Source of the DNA: Saccopteryx bilineata
Lineage: Eukaryota > Chordata > Mammalia > Chiroptera > Emballonuridae
Direction: 5' to 3'
Assembly: GCF_036850765.1 (NCBI RefSeq)
Contig: NC_089491.1
Location: 134,036,266-134,100,265, forward strand
Length of the DNA: 64,000 nucleotides
The position numbers and the translations under genes are program-made. Below, one piece after another: positions 1-11,384 of this stretch. Numbering within the stretch: the stretch's first letter is position 1; each line of letters starts with the position of its first letter. The notes beneath the pieces are model-generated. The model did no database searches and had not been told where the DNA came from. It was given only the letters and a program-made list of their open reading frames with translations.

Positions 1-671
1 AAGGAGAAACAGGACATTTGCATGGTCATGAAGTATTGCCCTGCAAATATGTATTAATACATATTTATTAACTACAAAAGAAAAATAATAACTTTACAGT
101 GGAGAAACCCACTAGTAGACATCACCTAACCAAGTGATTAAGGTTAACATCACCTATATCCCCTGATATGCACTGAGAAGGGCACATCACCTGTATGGTA
201 TGCTTTTCAAACATCCATAAATTCAACCAAATTGGAGAAAACATCAACCAAACTCTCTTTAGGGAACATTCTCCAAAATACTGACCAGTTCTTGTTCAAA
301 GTATCATGGTCATAAAAGACAGAGGCTGGGAACTGCTGTATCATGAATTACAGGAGACGAAGGAGGCATGGTGATTAAGTACCATGTGGGATCCTGGATA
401 GGGTGTTGGGACAAAACATCAGTGGAAAGAGCATCAGTAGACAAACTGGTTAAGGTCTGAATCATGTCTGTGGTTTCATTTTTAAAAATTGCTGCTGCTT
501 AAGAAAGATGCAGAACAGTAAGAACATGGTATTATGTTTTTAAAAAATGAAATACACACACACACAAATAACACATACAGAAACGAGTGGAAGATGGCTG
601 GAAGGAGAAGAGGAGCATTATAGACAGGGGGAAAGTCATCCAGGAGGAAGTAAAAGGTTATCAAGAAAGTG
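1..671. other. 5' flanking or intronic sequence, no gene seen
   Basis: It is AT-rich, with a short (CA)n run at 553-567. No coding frame or clear repeat was recognised here. Confidence 0.5.
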
Positions 672-861
672 AGTCTGGCCTGTGGTGGCACAGTGGATAA
701 AGTGTCAACTTGGAATGCTGAGGTCACTGGTTCAAAACCTCGGTCTTGCCTGGTCAAGGCACATGCAAGAAGCAACTACGAGCTGATGCTTCCTGCTCCT
801 CCCTCCTGCCTTTCTCTCTCTCTCTCCTCTCTGTACAAAAAATAATAATAAAATTTTTTAA
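672..861 (+). repeat. SINE family A
   Basis: The head (CTGGCCTGTGGTGGCACAG) with tRNA-like A and B boxes, the GGCACATGCAAGAAGCAACT middle, a CT-rich tract and an AT tail are visible. AAAGTGA at 665-671 repeats after the tail at 862-868 as a short TSD. Confidence 0.8.
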
Positions 862-879
862 AAAGTGAAAAGACAACCC

Positions 880-1710
880 ACAGAATGGTAGAAAATATAT
901 CTGATAATCATATATTTTGTATTCAGAATATAGAAAGAATTCTTACAACTCCATAAGAAAAAGACACATAACCCAGTTTTAAATGGACAAAGGATCTAAA
1001 TAGACATGTCTCCAGGAAAGATATACAAATGGCCAATAAACATATGAAAAGATACTCAATATCAGGGAAAAATAGAAATCAAAACCATAATACGATATCA
1101 TTTCACACTTACTAGAGTGACTAGAATAAAAAATCAGACAATAGCAAGTGGTAAGGATGTGAAGAAATTAAAACCCTTATATTCTGTTGGTGGGATTGTA
1201 AAATGGTATATCCATTTTAGAACAGAGTTTGAAAATTCCTTAAAAAGTTAAACCAAATGTTATAAGACTCAGCAATTCCACTCCTAGGTACATACTCAAG
1301 AGAAATGAAAACATACATCCACACAAAATATACATGAATGCTCAAAACAACATTATTAATAATAGCCAAAAAGTGGAGAGAGCCCAAATGGATAAACAAA
1401 TTATGGCATATTCATACAATGGGATATCATTTAACTGTAAAAAGGAATGAAGTCAGTCACAAAAGACCACTTACTTTATGGTTCTATGCATATGAGATAT
1501 TCAGAATAAGGAACTCTATAGAGACAGAAAATAGATTAGTGTTTGCCTAGGGTCAGGGGTGAGAGGGAACTAACTAAAGGGTAAAGAGTATGTTCTAAAA
1601 TTGACTAGTCCTGATTGCATATATCTGTGGATATGCTACAAACCACTGCATTGTCCACTCTAAATAGGTTAGTTGTATGAGATGTGAACTGTCTCAAAGT
1701 TTAAGAAGAT
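880..1710 (+). mobile_element. LINE-1 3' end (old L1M-type)
   Basis: The text carries decayed L1 landmarks in order: AACTCCATAAGAAAAAGACA, CAAATGGCCAATAAACATAT, GATATCATTTCACACTTACT, AACATTATTAATAATAGCCA, CCAAATGGATAAACAAATTA, and a 3' UTR ending with AGATGTGAACTGTCTC. The frame is full of stops. It is 5'-truncated. Confidence 0.8.
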
Positions 1711-2302
1711 AAAGTCCAGAAACAAGTGACCACCAGAGGCACTTACGCCTGAGAAGGCAATGGGGACTGAAAAATATATTGTTTAGATTTAGCATAGTGG
1801 CAGTTGTTGCTGAAGTTGGACAGGTTGAGGAAGGAATGAGAGGGAGGGCAGAATCTGGAGAAATGTCAGCGGGAAATTATTTTTAAGATGAAAGATCCCT
1901 TCAGGTGGTAGATACTGAAGACATGGGAAGGGACTGGGGCAGGCAGGACTGCCTGGCCTGGGAAGAGGGCAGCCCCTCTGCTCTGAGAGGAGGGGATGCG
2001 GAGATTTTGATGACACTGGGAGGGTGGTGGCAGGAGAGTTGAGGGGTTTTCTCTCTGCTGGATTACATCCTTTGGAGAAACGAGTTGATAAGCCAAAAGG
2101 AGAGTGCAGAGGGTGTGAAGTGGTCACGTCAGAGAAGGGAAGAGCATCTCTAACAATAAGCCTTGGCTGGAGTGCCAGGAAGGCTGACCCTCTGGCTGAG
2201 ATGGCTTCCCTCCAGAGAGGAGAGAATAGGACATAGTGTAAGGAGAAGCCTGGGGACAGGAGAACATGTCCATTCCTGTCCTTTCCTACCCCCAGCCTCT
2301 CG

Positions 2303-2494
2303 CAGGGGTCTCCAAACTTTTTACACAGGGGGCCAGTTCACTGTCCCTCAGACCATTGGAGGGCTGCCAAGTACAGTGATCCTCTCACTGACCACCAATG
2401 AAAGAGGTGCCCCTTCCAGAAGTGCAGTGGAGGCTGGATAAATGGCCTCAAGGGGCCGCATTGCGGCCCGCGGGCTGTAGTTTGGGGACGCCTG
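2303..2494 (+). mobile_element. non-autonomous hAT-like MITE (192 bp)
   Basis: Terminal inverted repeats CAGGGGTCTCCAAACT and AGTTTGGGGACGCCTG bound a GC-rich core with GGGGGCCAGTTCACTGTCCC. I could not match an 8-bp TSD, so the flanks have decayed. Confidence 0.75.
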
Positions 2495-2559
2495 CTAGAG
2501 TCTATGGAAAGAAGCACTGGCCTAGAATGCTAAAGTCAAGGAATCTCCTAGATTCCAGG

Positions 2560-2712
2560 GATCTTTAGAACTGCTTTGTTCAGTATGCATAGTAGTCACT
2601 AACTGCATGTGTACTAGCCATGTTTCAAGTGATCAATAGCTGTCCACATTGGACAGCTCAGAATAAATATTTTCATTATCACATAAAGTTCTACTGGGAA
2701 ATACTGTTCTAG
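2560..2712 (+). mobile_element. MER5-like hAT-Charlie fossil
   Basis: CACTAACTGCATGTG, TTTCAAGTGATCAATAGCTG, CATTGGACAGCTCAG and AAAGTTCTACTGG follow the MER5A/B consensus as I remember it, heavily mutated. Confidence 0.65.
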
Positions 2713-2900
2713 AAAAGTGATTCTCAAATGTCCTGAGAACACCTCTATACCAATGATTTTCAGGCTTTTTCATCTCGTCACACACATAAACTAATTGCTA
2801 AATTTCTGTGGCACAGCAAAAAAGACATTTTTTGCCAATCTGACAAAAAGGATATAATTCTGATTCATTTACACCGATGGCTATTGTGTTGGCTGTTGTC

Positions 2901-3125
2901 TTTTTTTTTTTAGTTGTTCATTGATTGCTTTCTCATATGTGCCTAGCTGGGAGGGGAGGCCTCCAGCTGAGCCAGTGACCCCTTGCTCAAGCTAGCGACA
3001 TGGGATCATGTCTGTGATCAACTCAAACTGGTGAGCCCATACTCAAGCCGGTGACCTCTGTTTTGAACCTGGGTCTTCAGCGTACCAGGTTGATGCTCTA
3101 TCCACTGCTCCACCGCCTGGTCAGG
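2901..3125 (-). repeat. SINE family D, minus strand
   Basis: The poly(T) tail lies at the left and the head CCGCCTGGTCAGG at the right. An exact 11-bp TSD TGGCTGTTGTC occurs at 2890-2900 and 3126-3136. Confidence 0.88.
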
Positions 3126-3429
3126 TGGCTGTTGTCATTTTTTTATTTGACAGTCTAAGGGAAAAGAGGTTAGTGCCCTGACTAAATGGTCAGGTATTGC
3201 ATATTTTAAAAAATTCTTGTGGCACACCAGTTGAAAATAACTGCTCTACACTCTTAAAAATTAACATATTTTATGAAAAATAATTATATATTTCCCAAGA
3301 CAAAGAAAATAGTAAAAAGAATGGCATTGTTCTTTAGTTTTGCAAATCATGTCTTACTTAAATAGAAGGCAGATGTATTATCAATATCTGCTTCTGTAGT
3401 CAATCTTTTGTGATATCACATAGTCTTTG

Positions 3430-3620
3430 TGTTGTTTTTGTTTAGATTTTATTTATTTTTAGAGAGGAGTGGAGAGAGAGAGAAAGAGAGAGAGAAGGGG
3501 GGTAGGAGCAGGAAGCATCAACTCCCATATGTGCCTTGACCAGGCAAGCCCAGGGTTTTGAACCAGCAACCTCAGCATTCCAGGTTGACGCTTTATCCAC
3601 TGCACCACCGCAGGTCAGGC
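3430..3620 (-). repeat. SINE family A, minus strand
   Basis: It is a complete copy with an exact 13-bp TSD CACATAGTCTTTG at 3417-3429 and 3621-3633. Confidence 0.92.
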
Positions 3621-3720
3621 CACATAGTCTTTGGAAAATGCTACTACATACTTAAAAGAGAATGAGAGTAAGAAAGGCAAGTAATGTCTTAGTAGTGTTA
3701 TGAAAATAGTTTTGATCCTA

Positions 3721-4038
3721 AAGCATCTACCTGGAATGCTGAGGTCGCTGGTTCGAAACCCTAGGCTTGCCTGGTCAAGGCACATATGGGAGTTGACACT
3801 TCCTGCTCCTCCTTTCTCAACCCCCCCCTCGCTAAAATGAATAAATTAAAAAAAAAAAAACACACAAAAAAACCCACTCCTTGGCTCTGGTCGCAATATG
3901 GCGACGCCCAGGATGGGCAGAGCACCGCCCCCTGGGGGGCAGAGCACCGCCCCTGGTGGGCGTGCCGGGTGGATCCCGGTCGGGCGCATGCGGGAGTCTG
4001 TCTGACTGTCTCTCCCTGTTTCCAGCTTCAGAAAAATG

Positions 4039-4073
<35 letters not shown>

Positions 4074-4472
4074 ACTCTTTTAAAAAAAAAGAGCCTGACC
4101 AGGCGGTGGCGCAGTGAATAGAGCGTTGGACTGGGATGCGGAAGGACCCAGGTTCGAGACCCCGAGGTCACCAGCTTGAGCACGGGCTCATCTGGTTTGA
4201 GCAAAAGCTCACCAGCTTGGACCTAAGGTCACTGGCTCAAGCAAGGGGTTACTCGGTCTGCTGAAGGCCCACGGTCAAGGCACATATGAGAAAGCAATCA
4301 ATGAACAACTAAGGTGTCGCAAGGCGCAACGAAAAACTGATGATTGATGCTTCTCATCTCTCTGTTCCTGTCTGTCTGTCCCTGTCTATCCCTCTCCTGA
4401 CTCTCTCTCTGTCTCTGTAAAAAAATAAATAAATAATTAAAAAAAATTTTTTTAATTAAAAAAAAAAAGAAA
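3721..4472 (+). repeat. train of three SINEs (A, C, B) inside one TSD
   Basis: GAAAATAGTTTTGATCCTA occurs at 3702-3720 and 4473-4491. Between them lie a 5'-truncated A (3721-3862), the 3' half of a C (about 3883-4070, ending in about 34 A) and a full B (4091-4472), all in the same direction and each joined to the A-tail of the one before. Confidence 0.88.
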
Positions 4473-4569
4473 GAAAATAGTTTTGATCCTATGGACTCCT
4501 TGAAAGAGCGTCAGTAACCCTGGACCATACTTTGAGAACCACTGTTCTAGAAAAACTTCCACTTGGCAT

Positions 4570-4668
4570 GAAGGAACTTGTGCCTAAGAGGTTGTGTGAT
4601 TTGCCTGAAGTCACACAGCAAGTAAATTGCAGTGTTGGGACTAGACTTTAAATCTTCTGCCTTCTGGC
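4570..4668 (-). repeat. MIR fragment
   Basis: The core TTGCCTGAAGTCACACAGCA followed by GTTGGGACTAGACT is the antisense of the MIR core. Confidence 0.7.
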
Positions 4669-5467
4669 ATGAGGCTTTTTTCAGTGCCCTTGGCTGGGCT
4701 AGAATGGGCCCCACTGGACTTTTGGGAATGGGGCCCAGGCTTCTTGGCTGCAGAGCCCCTGGCATGTGGCCCTATAAATAAACCCATTGTGTCTGTGTCA
4801 GAGCCCCTTCCCTTTCCCCAATCCCAGCAGCTGCTTTTTTGTTGCTGGCTTATGCTGTGGACGGGGAACATGAGGGATCTCCTCTCTCTCCCGGGGAGGA
4901 GAGATAAACCTCTGGGCTTCTAACATGACTGACTGCCCTTCCTCCTGCCCTGCCTTGAAGGTTAGGTGACTGATCCCACTGGCCGTTCAAAAAACCCACA
5001 TCATAGTATGGAGGTTCTTAGAGGGACTGTGAAGAGGAAGTTAGAGGGGAGATGCAGGGGCCCCTTCTCCATGGACACATGCCTCTCAGAAGGGCTATTG
5101 TGTCTTAGAGCCAGTTGTCAGGAGGAGGGAAGGAAATTCTTCTCTGCCCTCTTTCCCACAGAGGGGAGCAGACCATTTGGAATTTTTTAGGGCTAAAAGA
5201 TGCTTTGGGCCAGAGATTAGGTGGCCACATTCAGGCCATGAGTGCCCTGGGGCCTCTGGCCTTATAGCCCTCCCTACACCCCAAGGCAGCCAGGGCTGAT
5301 CCTGACTGGGAGGCAGTGTTTGCTGTGGGTGCAGAAGTTGCTGTTTACAAGTGGATTCTTGGGTGTGACAGGGATTCCAGAAAGCAGCTGGGGATGTGGG
5401 GGTGGAGCAGAGGGGGGAACTGTTGCTGTTTCTTTTGGGTTCTTTTTTTTCCCTTTTAATGACTTTT

Positions 5468-5600
5468 TTTTTTAATTATTTTTTATTATTTAGAAATTAA
5501 ATTTAATGTGGTGACATTGGTCAATAAAATACATAGGTTTCAGGTAAACATCTCTATAGCATTTGAACTGATGATTGCTTTGTGGGTTTCTGATGATTCT
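5468..5600 (-). mobile_element. L1 3' end fragment, minus strand
   Basis: TGTGGTGACATTGGTCAATA and AATACATAGGTTTCAGG are the reverse of the bat/carnivore L1 3' UTR end. The A-tail side is the T-rich run at 5460-5490. Confidence 0.6.
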
Positions 5601-7304
5601 GTTATTAAAAGTGAGCCTCTCCATCTCAGCCTTCCTGCAGCTGCCCACCCCTCCCCCGCCTCCTGGTCCCAGGAGAACGCCCTTGGGAACTCTGGCGGAA
5701 CAGCTGGTGAGTGAGGGGCTCATCAGGGCCCCCAGGCCTTGGTGAAGGGCCCAGTTTAGGGAGCATGGAGGACAGGCTTGCTGCCACCTGTGTGGCCCCT
5801 TCGTCCCAGGCCTGGCTTGAACTCGGCCTATGCCCTGGTAGGGGTAGTAGGGGCTGCAGACCAGACTCCTTTGACCTAGCTACCTGAAAGGCTAGGATAG
5901 ATCTCTTTTGAGGCCCTGGAAACCCCTGTGACCTCCTGGGTTTTTTTTGTTTTTTTTTTTTACCTCCTGGCTTTAAAGGGGTAGTAGTAGGTACTAGGGC
6001 AGTGACTGACCAGGCTGAAGAGATAGTGGTCAGCCACCTTGGCCAAGGGCAGCAAACATCTCCCCCAAAGTGAGGCTGAGTCACAGCCATTGGGCTGAGC
6101 CAGCGCATCCCCAGGCCAGGATGACCCCTCTCCCCTCCACCCAAGCAGCTGTTCCCCTTTCCCTGTCCCTAGCTACTTGCAAACTGTTCCCACCCCCTAC
6201 TCCCAGGACTAGCCAGAAAGGCTTTGCTCTTCCTCCCTTCCTCTCCCTCTCTCTTCTCAGCCCTGAGGTCACGTCCCTCTGAATCAGGCCTTTATGGGAG
6301 GTGAAGCTGCTGGTTGGTTGGTGGCTGGTTGGTTGGCAGTTCTGGCGGGAGAAACCAGCAGTTCAAGTTGGGGCTTCCACCCCCTGCAGTCATCCCTACC
6401 CAGCCCAGCTGGCCTCATGTGTTCCAGACCCAACATCCAACACCCAGGATGTATTGTGGGACCACCGGAAGAATGTTTGAAACCAGGGCTATCCTGAAAA
6501 ATGCAGGCTGGGAGTTTTCCCAGCCCAGGTCAGACTGAATAAGAATCTGTGAGTAGTGGTGGGCCTGGGGGAAGGAGGAAGCCCCTGGGGCAAGGGACAC
6601 CCAGCAGGGACAACCACTGAGGAATTGACCTTGGTTGGTTTTTCCTCAGGAGATTTAGGCAGAAAACCCAGACTTGGAAGAACCTCATTAGGCTGATTGG
6701 GAGCTAGTGGTGATAGTATCTCTCTGGACTTGAACATTCCCCAGAGGAGTGTAAAGATGCAGGAAGTTTTCCTAACACCATAGAAATCTTGAACTCAAAT
6801 TCTGGTCTGACTCATAGCGCGTGCCCTTCCCCACCACCAAGTTCAAATGCAGGCTTCTCTCTATGACTCTTCACCCTGACCAGAAGCTTCCTGCCTTCTC
6901 CTTGTGACCCTGAAGTCACAGAGAAGGCCTCTTCTCTTGAGTTGGCCAGACCACCTTGGCCAAAGACAGCAAACATCGCTTCCTGCAGCCGACATCTCTG
7001 GAGCCTCTTCTCGCTAGACCCAGCCAGGGATATGGAGACACACATGGCAGAGTTTTTGCTCTTGGGTGGCTTATCACTTGGAGAGTATGCCCTAGGTCAC
7101 AGTGGGACTCAGGCCTCCCTGCACTGAGACCCACCGGGCCAAGATTAGAGGGTGGATGATTGGTTCTGTGCCATGTGTGGGTCTCTGCCCTCTTTGACAC
7201 ATATAACACCACATGTACATGACCCACAGCCAGTTCTCACATTTGGAGCCTCAAGTTTAACCTAGATGCCTTGATTGATTGACTGGTTGGTTGGTTGGTT
7301 GATT
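5600..7304. other. non-coding sequence upstream of NCKAP5L exons; no gene seen
   Basis: It is GC-richer and repeat-poor. Open frames on both strands show no family resemblance and overlap each other. A (GATT/GGTT)n tract lies at 7271-7303. Confidence 0.5.
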
Positions 7305-8925
7305 CGCTGTCTGTGTACATAAGCACTTTATTCTCCAGAGTGACATATGCTAAGGTAGGTTGGTCTTGGGCCAATGTCCTCATGTACAGAACTGAAAAAA
7401 GTGGGTCTCTGAGAAGTTTGATTTGCCTTGATGTGGAAAGGGAGAGGGAACCTGACCTGTGGTAGCGCAGCGGATAAAGTGTCAACCTGACACTGAGGTC
7501 TTTGGTTCAAAACCCTGGGCTTACCCAATCAAGGCACATATGGGAGTTTTATGCTTCCTGCTCCTCCCCCCTTATCTCTCTTTCTCCTCTCTAAAATGAA
7601 TAAAGTCTTTTAAAAAAAGAAAAAGAGCACCTGACCAGGCGGTGGCGCAGTGGATAGAGCGTTGGACTGGGATGCGGAAGACCCAGGTTCAAGACCCCGA
7701 GGTCGCCAGCTTGAGTGCGGGCTAATCTGGTTTGAGCAAAAAGCCCACCAGCTTGAACCCAAGGTCGCTGGCTCCAGCAAGGGGTTACTCGGTCTGCTGA
7801 AGGCCCGCAGTCAAGGCACATAAGAGAAAGCAATCAATGAACAACTAAGGTGTTGCAACGCGCAATGAAAAACTAATGATTGATGCTTCTCATCTCTCCG
7901 TTCCTATCTGTCTGTCCCTGCCTATCCCTCTCTCTGACTCACTCTCTGTCTCTGTAATAAATAAATAAATAAATAAATATTTAAAAAAAAAAAAAGAAAA
8001 GAAAAAGAGCCTGACCAGGCGGTGGCGCAGTGAATAGAGCGTCAGACTGGGATGCCGAGGACCCAGGTTCGAGACCCCAAGGTCGCCAGCTTGAGCACGG
8101 GCTCATCTGGTTTGAGCAAAGCTCACCAGCTTGAACCCAAGGTCGCTGGCTCAAGCAAGGGGTTACTAGGTCTGCTGAAGGCCCGCAGTTAAGGCACATA
8201 TGAGAAAGCAATCAATGAACAACTAAGGTGTTGCAACAAAAAACTGATGATTGATGCTTCTCATCTCTCTTCGTTCCTGCCTGTCTGTTCCTATCTAACC
8301 CTCTCTCTGACACTGTCTCTGTCTCTGTAAAAAAAGAAAAAGAAAAAGAAAGGGAGATGAGGAAGATGGAAATGGACATTACAAACTGGGATGTGTTCGA
8401 TCCTGTGCTGGTTCCAGTCTGGAATGTAGGGAGATAAGGCAGCTCTCAAGATGGTCACATCTAGACAGGGGATGCCTGTAGGCTTGGAGTGCCTTCTTTA
8501 CCACGTCATCCCACTGGGCAGCTGATATCTCCCAAGCCCAGGCAGGAACTCCTGGTGCAGGCAGGCTTACTCCAACCCTCATCCTTTTTACCAGCTCTGC
8601 ATGTTCTGGGTCCATGGGAACAGAACTGTGGTGGCTCAGTGCTATAGCTTCCTCATCGTCATCCTCACTTTCGACTGCTAGGTCTAGCAAATGAAGCCCA
8701 GGGATGTCCACCACTACATCTTTTCCATCCCCCACTGGTGCCGGCTCCACCTCTGGTTCAGGGGCTGTTAGCAGAAGCCAGCTGGGCCTTTACTGGCTTC
8801 GTCCTCTTCGTCAGGCTCCTCGCTGCCCCAGTCCCCAGTGCCTTCTGTAGTTCCTCAGTCTGATCAGGGAAGATACACTCAGGGCCCCTGTGTCTCCCCT
8901 TAGTACTACTGCTACTGAGGGAGGG
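7305..8925 (-). pseudogene. processed pseudogene of MEA1 (male-enhanced antigen 1), antisense in NCKAP5L 5' region
   Basis: The minus strand matches MEA1 without introns. The order is a decayed start (AVVLGGDT-like) near 8918, GPECIFPDQTEEL at about 8850-8890, then in another frame GTGDWGSEEPDEEDE, an in-frame TAA, QPLNQ, and a third frame with [30 protein letters not shown] and [20 protein letters not shown] at about 8480-8745. There are at least two frameshifts, a stop and deletions, so it is dead. Its 3' UTR seems to continue left of the SINE train (7446-8347) to an AATAAA on the minus strand (7327-7332), followed by a decayed (AACC/AATC)n tail at 7271-7303. I recognise the family from known MEA1 blocks; the 3' UTR extent is inference. 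Confidence 0.85.
7446..8347 (+). repeat. train of three SINEs (A, B, B) inside one 10-bp TSD
   Basis: GAAAGGGAGA occurs at 7436-7445 and 8348-8357. The three same-direction elements are A at 7449-7626, B at 7629-8006 with a (TAAA)n tail, and B at 8009-8347. The train splits the MEA1 pseudogene 3' UTR. Confidence 0.9.
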
Positions 8926-9390
8926 GCTGCTCAGAGCTTGAGGCCGAACCCTGTTTTTATTTTTTGGGGGAAAAGACATTCTAAACCACTTTCACTCTTA
9001 ATTTGGTTTTTGTTAAGAACATAAGACTTGAGCTTTCCACAGTTTGAGCTTTATTCCTTCCTTGCCTCTGGACACTGCCCTATTCATTCCACTCCCATCC
9101 TTCACCCTCCAGCTTTGTTTTTCACACTCCCCAGCACTGTCCCAACACCTCTATTCCCAGGGAGTGACCACTGGGGAAATAAATGCGGAGGGGATTGAGG
9201 GAAATCTAGTGACTGTGGTGGCAGGTCTCTCCTAGAGCAGGGCCGGGGAGCCTCCAGTGGCCGCCAGTGGATGAGAGCCCAGACACGTGCATGGTGGGGT
9301 GGAACTGGCCCAAAGGAAGAAGTAACCCAAGGCCATTTTTGGTTTTAACCCTTGGTTGTGTATGTGGGAAGGAGGATATTTCCTGAGTTT

Positions 9391-9718
9391 TTTATTTTAT
9401 TTTATTTTTTTAGTATTTTTCTGAATACTAAAAGCCAGAAACGGGGAGGCAGACAGACTCCCGCATGCGCCCGACCGGGATTCACCTGGCACGCCCACCA
9501 GGGGGCGATGCTCTGCCCATCCAGGGCGTGGCTCTGTTGCCAACTTTGCTCCAATGGAGCCTTGGCTGTGGGAGGGGAAAAGGGAGACAGAGAGGAAGGA
9601 GAGGGGGAGGGGTGGAGAAGCAGATGGACGCTTCTCCTGTGTGCCCTGACCGGGAATCAAATCTGGGACTCCTGCACGCCAAGCCGAGGCTCTACCACTG
9701 AGCCAACTGGCCAGGGCC
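9391..9718 (-). repeat. SINE family C, minus strand, with internal deletion
   Basis: The T-rich tail is at the left and the head CCAACTGGCCAGGGCC at the right. It lacks part of the GCGATGCTCTGCCC repeats and the CAGAGCCACTCTAGCGCC block that full C copies carry. Confidence 0.85.
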
Positions 9719-9835
9719 AGTTTTTTAAATTTTTTTCTGAGCCTGTCCGTTTCTAAATATATTGAACATCATAATGTTATAAGCAAATGAAGTTATAGTA
9801 GATACATTTATATGATGTTAAAATAACAGAGGACT

Positions 9836-9884
9836 GTTAACCAATATCACCCTAATAAATTCAATTAAAAATAAAAGAAAAAAT
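9836..9884 (+). mobile_element. 49-bp L1 3' end insertion with exact TSD
   Basis: TTAACCAATATCACCC and TAATAAATTCAATTAAAAA form the L1 3' terminus plus A-tail. It is flanked by a 14-bp TSD AATAACAGAGGACT at 9822-9835 and 9885-9898. Confidence 0.82.
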
Positions 9885-9935
9885 AATAACAGAGGACTTC
9901 AGATTGTGGAAGAGTGTTAAAAAGAAATACTACAG

Positions 9936-10170
9936 CCTGACCTGTGGTGGCGCAGTGGATAAAGCGTCGACCTGGAAATGCTGAGGTCGCCGGTTCGAAA
10001 CCCTGGGCTTGCCTGGTCAAGGCACATATGGGAGTTGATGCTTCCAGCTCCTCCCCACCTTCTCTCCTCTCTTTCTCCCTCTCTGTCTCTCTCTCTCCCT
10101 TTCTCTCTCCTCTCTAAAATAAATAAATAAAATTAAAAATAAAAATTAAAAAAAATAAAAAAAATAAAAA
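9936..10170 (+). repeat. SINE family A
   Basis: It is a full-length copy with an exact 15-bp TSD AAAGAAATACTACAG at 9921-9935 and 10171-10185. Confidence 0.94.
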
Positions 10171-10529
10171 AAAGAAATACTACAGTTTTTCCTTTTCTTC
10201 TAGTTTTCAGGAGCCTACTTCCCACTCAGGAAGAAGTGTTCTCCTATTTGCTGTTAGCCAGGCAGAGAAGAGTAAAGGCTGGGCGGGGGCTGGAGAGCTG
10301 GCAGAGGGGGAGCCCCTAAGGGCAGGGCCTCTCAGATCTTCAGGTGCCCCTAAGTTGCACCCCAAGGTGAGGAGCCTGTGACTCAGGGTCTGCCTACCTG
10401 GGTATAGACCGGAAACGGAGGAATGTCGCAGCAGGCTTCATTGCAGGACTTTGCACTGTGCCTGCGTCAGGATGTAATAACACGAAAAGCCTCCACTTAC
10501 TGAGTTCATGCATGGCACTCTATATGCAT

Positions 10530-10655
10530 GATCTCGTTTCATCTTCCAAGAACCCCTTCTGCCTAGTATTCTTATCTGCATTGTACAGGTGAGGAAACAG
10601 ATATTGTAGAGTCGGGATTCTAACCCAGATATCTGTTTAACTGCACTATAATCCA
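10530..10655 (-). repeat. MIR fragment
   Basis: GTACAGGTGAGGAAACAGA and GATTCTAACCCAGATATCTG match the antisense MIR core. Confidence 0.65.
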
Positions 10656-11089
10656 GGAGTGCTGGGACTGTACAGAGCTTAATGAATATAAGGAGTTTAC
10701 AGTACAGCTTGTGTACAGAGCAGCCCCGGGGTGTGTGTGTGAAAGCCAAGCCTGTCCAGTGTGCTTTGTGAACCAGCCATATGGTATGGGCTGCATCTTT
10801 TGCCTCCAGAGCCTGCTTCCTCCCCAGGCTGGTGCTCCCCTGACAAGGTTGGTAGGAGAGTCAAATGTATTGGTGCATGAGAAAGTGGAAGCACGTGGGA
10901 TACACTCAGTGTATGCAAGTATAACTTCCTGTTCCTTGGTTTCCTTATCTCAATATAGGTTTTGGTAATAGCATTTAACTCCCCCTGTGGTGATGAGGAT
11001 TAAAGAAGACTTAGGTTGTGGAGGGGCCATAAAGCACCATGTGTTGCTGTTCATTTCTATCTGGTATCTGACTGATTCCTGGCTGAGAG

Positions 11090-11372
11090 CTGGGATCTTT
11101 GCACTTGCTCTTCCTCTACCCAGAATGCTTTTTCTATCCCAGGATTTCATCTGGACTTCATTCAGGTCTCTGATTAACTGTCACCTCTCAGTGCTTCACC
11201 AGGACCCAGCGTATGTTCCTTGGTTTATCTGTGTGTTTTCTGCCTCCCCCAGTAGAATGGAAGCTAAAGTCAGGGCTTTCACTGGCTTGCTCACCGCTGT
11301 AGCCCAACGCCTAGCACATAGCAAAAGCCCGATAAGTGCTCATGGAATGCATGACCGACATCATCTCCCTCT
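11090..11372 (+). repeat. L2 3' end
   Basis: CTTGCTCTTCCTCTACCCAG, CACCTCTCAGTGCTTC, GCTCACCGCTGTAGCCCA and CGCCTAGCACATAGC are L2 3' UTR landmarks in order. It ends 13 bp before the candidate 5'-UTR exon. Confidence 0.7.
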
Positions 11373-11384
11373 GTTTCTCCACAG

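Larger units (their letters stand above)
2713..4546 (+). mobile_element. old hAT-Charlie element split by SINEs
   Basis: The left end AGTGATTCTCAAATG and right end ACTTTGAGAACCACTG (4531-4546) are inverted repeats. TTCTAGAA follows the right end and precedes the left, giving an 8-bp TSD typical of hAT. Inside are a SINE at 2901-3125, a SINE at 3430-3620 and a SINE train at 3721-4472, leaving little of the original element. A second hAT-type pair (CAATGATTTTCAGGC at 2752; GTTGAAAATAACTGC near 3230) may be a further nested copy. Confidence 0.55.

Noticed and set aside
5626..6144. 172-codon minus-strand open frame
   Set aside because: It is Pro/Ser/Gly-rich by composition, crosses low-complexity sequence and resembles nothing known.
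10260..10330. CpG-island promoter of NCKAP5L
   Set aside because: It is GC-rich but has very few CpG and no exon with a donor; the promoter is more likely outside the window.
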